A DNA stretch of 64,000 nt from Rehmannia glutinosa (lineage: Eukaryota; Streptophyta; Magnoliopsida; Lamiales; Orobanchaceae), in assembly GCA_016081115.2 (NCBI GenBank), contig CM071931.1, positions 30,914,317-30,978,316 on the forward strand. Direction: 5' to 3'. The first letter of the stretch is position 1. Every line of letters starts with the position of its first letter. Shown piece after piece: positions 22,106-32,869 of this stretch. The notes beneath the pieces were generated by a model. It searched no databases. It was not told the origin of the DNA and saw only the letters and a list, made by a program, of their open reading frames with translations. A program made the position numbers and the translations under genes.

Positions 22106-25100
22106 TGTGAAGCCCCAATTTTTCCGAGCTATTAATTGATCCTTATTGTTGTTTATACTTTTGATCGACTATTTTACCGCGTCATTTTGACGGGTAATTT
22201 TTAATAATACATATATTTTGTACTTTATTTTATTTCACTTAATTACTTGTGATCATGATCTTTATTAATTATATTCCTCATTTATGATCACTTGATTGAT
22301 CATTATTACTATTTTTGTATTTATTAGTCACCTTAGAATTTTAAGAGACTATTTATTTTAGAGACTTTTACCTTATAGAATTAAGAATTTGATTTAGATT
22401 AAGTGATCATGAGACTTACAAGTGATCAAGAAAATCACTAATTATTTTGGAGATTGATATATTTCATCTATTATCATCAAATTTGGGACAAAAAAAAAAT
22501 ATATGGAATTACCATAATACCCTTGAAGTGGACGGCCAACATGGATATTTTGGAGTAAAAATATCATCCAACTCTTGTACACCTACACCATATATTAGTC
22601 ATCTTGTGTATAATTATACCATTAATTCAAACATTATACACATCATCCCTCACATCACTTCTTTAATATTTTTTTTGCCAACATGTTGGAAGTCTTCCAA
22701 CATTCCATTCAAACCAAGTCTTGCCCATACCTTTGACCTCCAAAATGTCTCCCATGCATGAGGCAATTTGCAAGACACAAAAATTTAAACAAAACAATCC
22801 TCCCCCTCACTACCAATGTGGACGGCCACATGAAGGAAATTGAACAAAATTTGTTCATTTCATCCAACACATTTTAATCCTCTAACTAATTCTCCTCCTT
22901 CTCTCTAACCTCTCTCTAAAATTCATTCACATCTTCAAACCTTCAAACAAAATTCATTCATATCTTCAAACCTTCAAACACCAATTCTTCACATCTTCAA
23001 ATATTCAAACACAAGTCCTCCACATCTTCAAACCCATCTTCATAACTCCAAGAACATCTTCTTCCTAACATCAAACATACTTTCTTTCTTCAAACATCTA
23101 AACCAAAACAAACAATCTTACCACTTAAAACTCAAAAATTTGAACACCCTTTTCTCAAGGTAAGAAATTTCACTCCTCAATTCAACTTAAATTCTTCCTA
23201 CTCATCACCTTCTTCTTTTAACTTAAGTTTATATTTTGGATTTTGAGGTACTTAGAAGACCACTTGGAGACATGCATGCATGGTGGTGAAACTTGAAGAC
23301 TTGAAGAAGAACTAGTAGAGAAATTTGGATTACAAGTTAAGAATTGGACCGTAGAGCCCTTCTTTCTTCTTCTTCCTATTTTTTTCAAATTTTAACACCC
23401 CTTTTTCATTTTTGAGAAATAGGGGCTGACCATAGGTGATTTTGGAGTTGAACCAAAATTTCCAAATTTGAAGCTTCAACTGGTTTCAAATCACCTACTA
23501 CACAAGGTAAAGTGTAGTCTTTCCAATTTTCTTATCTCCTTCTTTTTCTCCTTAATTTTTCTCTCATTTTTCTAACTCCAAATTTTTGATATTTCTTGAC
23601 TTAGGGGCTGACCTAAGTGACCTCCAAGTTGTGAAATTATCCTTTTATTTCACAATTTTCCAATTTAAGGTGGGTGGAAAAATAATTTCCAACTTCTAGG
23701 TGTTTTTATTAAAATGCATGTAGAATTTTGATCATGAGCCTTGAGATATATATAATCTATGTATTGCATGTCTATTTTATGTATCAAGTCATGAAAATTC
23801 TCAAGAGTTGCTCAAAATTGCTATTTATTGAATTTTAGGTGCATGCATGTGCAATTTAATGTTTTAATTGATGAATTCTTGTATGTATTGGACATGCATG
23901 TGTATGATCTTTAAAATCTATGTTTTGGATGCCTTATAACCTGGAAAAGTCGAGCATAATTGATTAAATTTCAATTTTGGACTTAAAAATGTAAAAATGG
24001 AAAGTTGGTGGAGTAAATTGCAAGAAAATAAAAGTTAAAGGACCCCTCTGCAAATTTCGAAATTTGGGACTGTAATCAGGTTCAAAAATGACTTTTGGAC
24101 ATTTTAATAAAGTTTTAAGAGTTTTAAGATAAATAAAATCAACCTTTAAAAGCCCAAGGACTAGATTGTAAAATTTTGAAAGTTTAAGGGCTACTTTGCA
24201 ATTTTTAAAACTGCACCAGACCTAAACTTTAAAATTTTAAATTTTTACTCTTAAGGTACTGAGAATTACATATTTTAAAAGTATTCCAAAAATCCAAGTG
24301 ATTAGGGCTTGGAAAGCAATTTTACTAAAATTGAGGGACTAATGTGTAAAATACTAAACTTGAGGACCCAAATGAAATTTCCAGGACTTATGCAGTCCAT
24401 GCACCTGGAAATACTAACTTAACTATAACTTAATTATATTTTGACCCAAGGCAATTATTTCAAAATGGGACAAAAATGATATTTTCAAAAGTTAAAGGAC
24501 CTACACATATTTTTTTTAAAAACTGCTTTTGTCCCAATATCCTACTAACCTTAGTGACATTTTCCAACTGGAATCACATTAAAAGCCCTTCTGGTTTGTG
24601 AGTTCCGAATTTTTAAAACTTAAGGTCCGAATTGGCAATTTTTACAAATTTGGGGCCAATGTGAGAATTTTACAAAATCTCGACCTCAAAATTTTAAAAA
24701 CCTGAATCTCTGGACAATTTGGAGAATTTAGGAACTGACCTCTTAATTTTTCAAGGTCGGATATTTATTTATTCAATTTTTAACCCCAAAAGTGTTAGTT
24801 TTTACAAAACGGGGCTAAATTACAATTTTTCTTTTATAAAGGACCTAACTCAAATTATTTTCTCTTTTACTAAAATAGCCCTGGACCCTCTGACTTGGAG
24901 ATTTAATTAAAGTATTTTACTTTCCCAAAAAAACCCTTGACTTATCGGATCAATTTGACCGATAAATACCCGATCGCGGAGCGACTTTCTCGCCTTGCGA
25001 TTTTGAATCTATAACGGGACTTATGTTCCACCTAATCTTTCAAGATATCGAAGGTTGCTTATCCTTCCGATAATCATCTTCATCCAAAAACTCCACCAAC

Positions 25101-26197
25101 GCCATAATTGCCACTCGCGTTTTTCAAAAAAGTTCCTAAAACTGCTTCCCTAAATCAATAATACTCGACTGCCCGGTTGACTGCTTGTACTTGTAATTAC
25201 TTTCCTGCCTGAGTCAACATGGTGTGTCGAGCTCACAGTCGGAATGGATACGTCGGGGATGGAGTTTGTCCAAGGGAAGCGGGTCGTAGTACTTGAGGTA
25301 TAATCATGATTATGACATATCCGAGCCTTGCAAGCTCCACTGTGGATTTTGTCTTTGCCTACGGAGCGATAAGGTGCGGTCTTGGACCATCGACCGGGAG
25401 TTACAAGGAAGAACGAAGGAATCATTGCCCGATCCACACGATTCCGGAGTTATCGGACCCATTTTGGTTGACTTTACATTTCCGCACGCAACCGCTACAT
25501 TTTGCATTGGTTGGCGCTACAAATCCGTGCACGCAACCATTATTTGCCTTGCATTGGGATTGGCGTTACACTTCCGCACGCAATCTACCATGTCTTGAAT
25601 GAATCACATAGTGCATGTGTGACCATGAAATTTTTCTGAATCGTATAAGTATATTATTTAAATATTGTATCACGACGCTTATGAATCGTGTGTGAATCCA
25701 TGCATCATACTCACGCGTTTTCATATAATTATTTTCTCACATTAACTATATTGCGCCACACTTGCACACGATCACCCCATCCACTGAGATTTATGTCTCA
25801 TCCACACCTATTTTCTAACCTTAGATGAGGATTTCGTTGAAGATGCGGGAAGCTCTCGGATTGAGACCTTGTACTACACTTGTTGGATTTGTTACTTCTT
25901 CTTGTTGTTGATTAGACTCTTATCTTGTGTTGTTGTTGGACTATTGTATTTCTTCCTATTCCGGTTTGTAACTAAAGGGCGTAGGACCTTTTGACTTTAA
26001 GTTGTTATATTTGGTTGATCTTTGGGTATGTAATTTGGATGATGGATTGTAGACTGTAAGTTGTATTCGTACTTGTTATTTATTTCCGCTGCTATTTAGA
26101 CTCTGTCTCATTGGGTTCTCATTGATATTTGTCTGGACTGTTTGGTTATTGTATGTAAGTTGTGGATCGTTCGTCGCGTCCTGTTTGGGGCGTGACA
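22106..26197 (+). repeat. Gypsy-A 3' LTR
   Basis: It starts TGTGAAGCCCC and ends GGGGCGTGACA. Relative to the 5' LTR it has lost about 50 bp near 24445 (between AAGG repeats) and about 80 bp near 25257 (between GGA-containing repeats). It keeps the 145-bp block missing from the 5' LTR. It holds three units of the 45-bp repeat (about 25463-25585). Confidence 0.93.
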
Positions 26198-26908
26198 GGA
26201 ACACTATATATGCATAATATAAATATGCAGTATGCAGGGTATAAATCATAAGAACCAATGTCTAATGTATTTGAATATTTTCTTGTTTTGTTCTAAGTAT
26301 ACACAATAACAATCCTCTATATACAATATTCCTATTTTAAATAAGCACACTATTACAGTTTTAATGTAATACACTTTGTTCATACTAAATATGCAAATTT
26401 GAATCACTATATATGCATAACATAAATATGCAGTATGCATGGTATAAATCATAAGGACCAATGCCTATTGTATTTCAATATTTTCTTGTTTTGTTCTAAG
26501 TATTCACAATAACAAAACTATATATGCAATATTCCTATTCTAAATAAGCACACTATTAAAATTTAATGTAATACACTTTGTTCATACTAAATATGCAAAT
26601 TTGGAACACTAAATATGTAGAACATAAATATGCAGTATGCAGGGTATAAATTATGCAGTATGTTGAGGAAGGAGAGAGGATGGTTGACGCGTGATTGAAG
26701 GAAGTGAGCAATAACAGATCACACTCTTAATTTGTAGGAGAAAAATGAGGGCGGTTATTTTTTATATGTTTTTATATTCCTATTTTACCCCTACACGTGA
26801 TCAATTGCTGCATTTATTAGGTGTATCTTAGCCATTCATTTTTTATTTTTCATGGTGTAGATTTGTCCCTACGGTCTCACCTAGGAGGGTGGTCTCACAT
26901 GATCTCCT

Positions 26909-26910
<2 letters not shown>

Positions 26911-26950
<40 letters not shown>
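26911..26950. repeat. (TA)n microsatellite, right flank of the 13991 element
   Basis: AT dinucleotide tract of about 40 bp directly after the element end CTCCTCC. It mirrors the tract at 13938-13990. Confidence 0.95.
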
Positions 26951-26956
<6 letters not shown>

Positions 26957-27036
26957 AGAATACCATTTATAATATTTTCCCAATTTATATACTTTTATAA
27001 TGTAGGAATACAAAAAAGTCAACATCCAATTGAAAT

Positions 27037-27116
27037 AAAAATCAAAGACTATATATAGTTTTTAAAAACTATATACGTTCACTTCTATTAAAAACTATAT
27101 ATATTCTTTGATTTTT
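27037..27116. repeat. 80-bp inverted repeat (hairpin)
   Basis: The left arm AAAAATCAAAGA plus TATATATAGTTTTT is mirrored by the right arm, giving about 27 paired bases around a short loop. It could be a tiny foldback element; no TSD was identified. Confidence 0.75.
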
Positions 27117-27540
27117 ATCTTTCTCTTCTAAAATCCCAATATATATAGTTTTCTTAAATCATAGGAATATTGATAATGATGCATATATATTATTATGAGT
27201 AACATATATGTTGGTAAACATTGAATTTTAGAGCCTCTGGTTTACAATAATGAATCCAAGATCGGTAACATATCTTTCTTCCTAAATAATTGTTGCAAAA
27301 TCCTAACATTTATTGAATAACTTTTGGTATAATAATAAGTAGGAATACCATTTATAATATTAAATATTTATTGCAAAATCTTATTATTTGATACTTTTGG
27401 TAAAATTATAAATAGTAATACAATTTATAATATTTTTCTAATATATATAAAAATCTTTGAACCAAGCAAGATCAATGTTTAAGATTGTACAATAAAATAT
27501 TTGCGAATATAAGAAGTAAAATGAGCGGGATTTTTTTTAT

Positions 27541-27630
27541 TAATTTAATTTTGTTTTTCCTTTTTTTCTTTATTTAATTTTGTTTTTTCCTTTTTTATTT
27601 ATTTAATTTTGTTTTTCCCCCTTTTTTTTC
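27541..27630. repeat. 30-bp minisatellite, three units
   Basis: Three units of the pyrimidine-rich motif TTTAATTTTGTTTTTCC, period 30 bp, on the plus strand. Confidence 0.8.
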
Positions 27631-28261
27631 TTAAGTGGTCATTTATTAACAATAAAAGTAAAAATAGCACCAAGAAATTATTTAAAATTATGAAGTTGTT
27701 TTAAAGAGTAGTTAAAATCATTGTAGGCAAATAATTACCAACAAAGGTATAACAATATTTATGTTGGCCGATAATAATGTTCGAAGTTGAATTTCAAAAA
27801 GATAAAAGAAATATATTAATGTAATTTAATTGTTTGACTTGTATTATGGTTTTTTGAGATTCACCATTCGAGTAAACTCTTTTGATACAAGTTGATGTCA
27901 ATTTGGTATTGAATAGGACTTATTTATTAAAAAGATATAAGACTTTTAATTATCCAAAAGTTTGAAGACTTTTTATTCAAAAATTATAATATCATTTATA
28001 GCCGTAATGAACATATAGTAAAAGTATATTCCAAAAACAAATGTAATAAAGAATACTAATTTAACAAAATTATACTTTTCAATTGAATCAATACAAAATA
28101 AATATTCAGATATTTATTCTAAAGCATGATATAAGAAACAAATGTTTCATTAATAATGATATATTATTCATAGAAACGCTCCATAAAAAAGTGGCACCAA
28201 AATTATTCAAATATAAATAAAGTCTAGAAGTAGTTCAAAAACATCAATCATATATCACTTT

Positions 28262-29333
28262 AGTTATTTTCCTTCTTGATAACCGCCTTAGTTTTCTTCA
28301 AAAGGCCGGTACTGGAGAATTCTGCCTCAATCTTTCTTTTAACATTATTGACATCATCAAGATCCGGAAAAGAGTCAACATTCTTTAGTTTGGATTTGTC
28401 TAGAGAAGAAACTTCTTCCCCGGATAAATTAAGATGATCTTGTTAAAGTAACATGTCATTAATTTGCTATATATAAAAATTTCAAATAAAAGAAAAGAAA
28501 TGTATTAAAGATCCAATCAACAATATAAAATTAATACCGTATCACCAACTAATTCAGAATGAATGGTGCTAGAGTTAAGTTCAGGATCGTATGACAAAAT
28601 AATAAAAATAAAATAAAATACACCTATTTGAATATAAATTTCCTGCTCATTATAATCAGTCGCAAATTAATGAACTGTTCATTTCTGACTGTTAATAAAA
28701 GTTGACTCAAATCTTGACGTGATATCTGAATCCATAGTCAACTTTTAATTTGTGTCCATTCACATTATGCAGGTCCCAATTTAATGGTGTAAGACCATTC
28801 AATTGACTGTCGAATTTGCATGGGAGACGCTGACACAAAAACTTTAATGTAATTACAATTTATTATGAATTTATAATTGAACAATATAAGAAGCTATTAC
28901 AATAAGTAGATAGAAGTTTATTGTCGAATCAAAACTGTAAAACTAATAACCAAGAAAATGTTGCCGAATCAAAACAAAACAATAATTGCCGAATCAAAAC
29001 TATAAAACTAATAACCAAAAAAATGTTGGCATAGAAAAAAGTTTATATATATGAAACATAAAATATATTTGACACAAAAGGTATTGACAGAAAATATGTT
29101 ACTACGAGGAATAATAAAAAAATAAACAAATCATACAAAAACAACTTAAAAAAATACAAAAAAAACTATCAACAATAATCAAAAAAGAAACTCACCAAAT
29201 ATTGTCTGTGCAAATCCACAATATAGTTTATATAAAAACTCTTGTTTATTGCATAATTCGAGTTCAATATTGTCGATGTTGGCGGGTCACTTGATGAAAA
29301 CAGAAATAGAGGGGAACATGAAGATGAAGCCAT
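28262..29333 (-). pseudogene. possible gene remnant with B3-like or RPA-like exons
   Basis: Minus strand: an ATG at 29333 opens 46 codons (MASSSCSPLFLFSSSDPPTS...) ending at a good donor (GTGAGT, 29195-29190). An acceptor (TTTTTGTGTCAG) then leads in phase to RLPCKFDSQLNGLTPLNWDL and HNVNGHKLKV (about 28845-28750), which resembles the start of a plant B3 DNA-binding domain. Later frames read NEQEIYIQ and SYDPELNSSTIHSELVGD (28650-28530). They end with DHLNLSGEEVSSLDKSKLKN, KRKIEAEFSSTGLLKKTKAV and IKKENN-stop (28441-28262), which could equally be an RPA1-like tail as carried by Helitrons. The middle has stops and a small inverted repeat (28697-28746). Tentative. Confidence 0.35.
28697..28746. 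repeat. 50-bp inverted repeat inside the gene remnant
   Basis: AAAAGTTGACT (28697-28707) and AGTCAACTTTT (28736-28746) are perfect inverted arms with a 28-bp loop. It breaks the B3-like reading. Confidence 0.8.
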
Positions 29334-29974
29334 ATTTGGTGGTTATGCTTCGAATTTAGGATTAACAATATCAAAGTATTTCTCTAATGCAATTTAAGTA
29401 GTATAAATATAAGATGATTTAGCATAAATGATAAGCTGCTAAAAAATCTCCGAACACAAAATCAATTGTTAATTCAATTGTGAAAGATACATAAAATCAT
29501 AATTCGTCTATTTTATCTATTATTAAACAATTTAGGAAAGTTAGAATAGTCATTAGTATTTAAAACTTGATTAATAATATTTGATGAAGATATGATGTAT
29601 GGAATCAACAAATCATTGTAATATATATTTAAGAAGAACTAACGTATACTAATATCAATTATAGTGAAATATTATTTATAATTTTTAAAATTTATATATT
29701 ATATATAGGTAGAATTGATACTATAGACTCACTTTTGGTATAAAGTTGAAATACCAATAAATAAAATTTTCCTAATTTTTATAGATATAAATTAGGAATA
29801 CCATTCATGATATTTTCCTAATTTATATACATATAAAGTAGGAATACAATTTACAATCTTTTCTTATAATATTTTTCTAATTTATATAATTACACTGATT
29901 TTCTTATAATATTTTTCTAATATAAGAATATATAATAATTACCATTTATAATGTTTACAATTGTTTCCAAATAT
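29334..29974 (-). other. noncoding DNA similar to the Helitron-1 5' region
   Basis: 29478-29560 matches 13745-13830 (shared AAAGATACATAAAAT, CATAATTCGTCTATTTTA). No coding sequence. It may be the 5' part of a second Helitron whose end lies beyond the solo LTR at about 37110. Confidence 0.5.
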
Positions 29975-30016
29975 TGTGAGACCCCAGATTTTTCAATCGT
30001 AGACGACGCGATCGCG

Positions 30017-30018
<2 letters not shown>

Positions 30019-30060
<42 letters not shown>
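30019..30060. repeat. (TTA)n microsatellite
   Basis: About 14 TTA units just inside the start of the solo LTR. It is absent from the other family members in the window, so it is a copy-specific expansion. Confidence 0.95.
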
Positions 30061-30368
30061 TTCTATCCTTTTTCCGATACAGTATTAAATATTTTGATAA
30101 TTTATTTTTATATTTACTATTTGGTTTGTGATTCATATTATGATAATGAATTTAGCATCGATTATCTATTTCATCTTAATGATCATTGAAAACTATCTAC
30201 TCCTAAATTAGTATTTTGAAAAATACAATACCTTTGTGTTGAAAGATCATTTAGTAAACATTATATTTTCGAAACAATACTTGAGGTTTACCTTATATAA
30301 AAATCCAACTTTTATATTGAAATAGCAAGTATCTCATACTTGATTGTGTCAACTTACTTATTACTTGA

Positions 30369-32869
30369 TGTAACACCCTTACCCTTGTAACACGTATTTA
30401 TATAGCATAAAACTATGGTTGCATTATGCATAAGATTAATCTGTTAATCATCAGATGTAACCTTTTCAGCACAAACGGAAGCATTTACTCAAAACTATTT
30501 AGCAAAACTTATTCACATATGTGCATTCATCCATATTACATAACATTAACGACCGTGCCCTTTTATATACAGATCAAAATAAAACTCCCTATATGATATG
30601 CAAATGATGAGCTGAGGGAGAAGGATGGGAATCCAGCCGGCCGACCTTTGATCCATGCTTTAACTTCTGTCACACCTCACGGATCAACTTTTATCTACAT
30701 CAACTAAAAATTGACAACATTGCATTTGGTGAGTTGCAAGCTCAGTAAGTATAATCTAATAACAAGTTATTTAACATCACACAAGCACATTATCACAATC
30801 AATTGATCATATCATTTATAAACATATAAATGCACGTGCTTGATCATTTTCTTTTACTATTATGGGCCAGCAAATACCAAGAATATATTGTGATCACGAA
30901 GATGGCCATGACACTCTGTACTTCTTAATTCACGTAGAGTTCAGTGAACTCGGGGTGGCCGTACGGTACTCTGTAATCCAGAATTTCTGGATATCTGTAA
31001 TTCTTTAACACATGATTCAAGGTCATTAGCGGCCATAACAGAATCCATTAATCTCTGATGAATGCATTTTCTATAATCACATATTTCATTTCCGTATCAA
31101 TAACATCAGTGGAGATCGCATATCTCATTTTCATATCAATAACATCAATAGAGATCACATATCTCAATTTTATTTCAATCTCATCACATAGAGATCATAT
31201 ATCTCGATTTCATCACAATATCACCATAGAGAATCATACAATTCACGTTAGAACACGATAAGCTTCTAATCACTATAGCCAAACAAGTAAGCCATTCATT
31301 TCAACACATTAATCATATAATCACACAAGTTAACTAACAAGCTAAAAGATTATACTCACAAGTGGTGCTCTTATCGTGATGTTTTTGCCTACTCGGCCTT
31401 GTTTACTCTTTTATCGGGATTTTGACCTATTACATACCAAAAATGCACAACTAATTTCAATATCATGTACTTGACATTAATGATGTCATATGTGTGCAAT
31501 TTGTAATAATGCAAATCATTAATTATAATATTCATTTCATTATCCAATCTACTATACCAACATTTCATAGAGAACTTTGCTTCTTAAATTTGATTAATTA
31601 ACAATTTGAATATTAAACATAGAATTTAGATTCAATTGAATATGCAGAGAGCACCAATTCATATCAGGGGTAGTTTTATATTAATTAACCAGTGGACCCT
31701 AATCCAAAGTAGATTTCAATTTATATTATGATTTTTAACTCATTAACGTACATATCTTATTATAACTAATTCTATTACCTTGTTTGAGCCCAAAATAGTA
31801 ATATACATATACACTTATAAAATTAATTATATCATGTATCTCTGTTTCCTTTATTATTGTTATTATTTTGATTAACATCCTAATTAATCATTAAAGGGTG
31901 AATCGGTTAACAAATTTAAACTTTTACCCTCTTTTTTTTATTATAACTAATCTTATCAACTTATGTACTAATCTTATCGGAAACACTTGCAGGTGATCAT
32001 ATAATTATATGAATCAATTGAATATTGATAGTTAATTGAAATAGTAGTAGATATGAAACTTGCTATTTTAATTTTAACATGTTACTTACCTTCTACTTAG
32101 ATAGTATCACTTTACTCATTAAATTGAACATAATATCTTAAGCTTGTTGGTTTTAGAAACTAATAACAATTTAAACACGATCCTAGTATTTAACCTTATT
32201 AATACTGTATAATCTAAATCGAGCAACATAATAAAGTATCCTACATATACAGATTATTTCTATTAAAATTTCATAGAAAAGAGTCACCTGATATTTGAAG
32301 TGTTAAATCTCTAGCTAATCCGCCAAGCCCTCTATTGTGTAGATGTGTGTTTGAGTTCTCCACTAATTATGAAATTAAAATGCAGTAGCTAATAGCTTAT
32401 ACTCTAAGGAATAGTCGGTCATCACTATAATATATTATAATCCATTTGTAGGTAGACATATTTATCCATTAGTCATTCGTGTGCAGATATATATCACCGA
32501 AGGTTATTTCTATCTTTAATAATGTATATCATCTTAGTGGTGTTTTTAATATGCTTAAGTGATATATATATATATATAAAAGTATTCCGCTCCTAGTTTT
32601 TCTACACTTTGCTATATGTCTATTAGTTATTAGGACAACACATTTTGATATGAATACACGTCACAATCCCATGCATATATAATATATCATTTATAGTATA
32701 CATTATATATAATATAGTAGGCTTGACTTATAAATTGTGATATAATTAAGCTACAACAGAAAATCTCATGATTTTACTTCTATTCTAAATTAAATATCTA
32801 AATGCTTATACGTATACTTGTGAATGATTTAATCATGATGATCAAAATGCAAATTTTTCGGTTATGACA
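30369..32869 (-). mobile_element. unrelated solo LTR (Gypsy-C, about 2.5 kb) nested in the Gypsy-A solo LTR
   Basis: The ends TGTAACACCC and GGTTATGACA are bordered by the exact TSD CTTGA (30364-30368 and 32870-32874). On the minus strand it starts TGTCATAACC and ends GGGTGTTACA, typical of plant gypsy LTRs, so minus orientation is likely. No coding sequence is present. It contains a 39-bp minisatellite at 31072-31240. Its family does not recur elsewhere in the window. Confidence 0.88.
31072..31240. repeat. 39-bp minisatellite with palindromic cores
   Basis: About four degenerate units, period 38-40 bp, each holding a near-palindrome of the form GAGATC.CATATCTC. It produces a spurious 67-codon frame (IAYLIFISITSIEITYL). 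Confidence 0.8.

Larger units (their letters stand above)
14599..26197 (+). mobile_element. complete Ty3/gypsy chromovirus-type element (Gypsy-A), gag-pol deleted
   Basis: Two long LTRs (14599-18669 and 22106-26197) are clearly homologous and differ by scattered substitutions and a few deletions. They enclose a 3.4-kb interior with primer-binding site, an accessory coiled-coil/acidic ORF, noncoding DNA, a decayed integrase with chromodomain-like tail, and a polypurine tract. Gag, protease, RT and RNase H are absent. The TSD is GGAGC (14594-14598) against GGAAC (26198-26202), one mismatch; removing the element restores a 203-bp repeat period. LTRs of this family recur as solo copies at 29975 and 39064 and as a fragment at 62668. 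Confidence 0.93.
14281..26650. repeat. 203-bp tandem repeat array, interrupted by Gypsy-A
   Basis: The unit start TTCTAAGTATACACAATAAC occurs at 14281, 14484 (one mismatch), 26291 and 26494, giving periods of 203, 203 (once the 11.6-kb insertion is removed) and 203 bp. Units also share ATAAATATGCAGTATGCAGG and ACACTTTGTTCATACTAAAT. Confidence 0.9.
13991..26910. mobile_element. TIR-like element inserted in a TA microsatellite, split by Gypsy-A
   Basis: The left end (13991-14040) and the reverse complement of the right end (26910-26864) both start GG and share AGGTGAGACCGTA..GACA about 28 bases in. Both ends abut TA microsatellites. Without Gypsy-A and one TSD the element is about 1.3 kb. It holds no ORF but a 203-bp tandem array. 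It resembles non-autonomous elements that target TA microsatellites (Micron-like); superfamily not assigned. Confidence 0.65.
26951..28261. other. AT-rich Helitron-like noncoding DNA
   Basis: No gene is supported. Parts are similar to the 5' region of Helitron-1 (26995-27040 to 13705-13735; 27500-27530 to 13885-13915, with AATATAAGAAGTAAAA.(T/G)AGCGGG). It contains an inverted repeat (27037-27116) and a 30-bp minisatellite (27541-27630). Confidence 0.55.
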
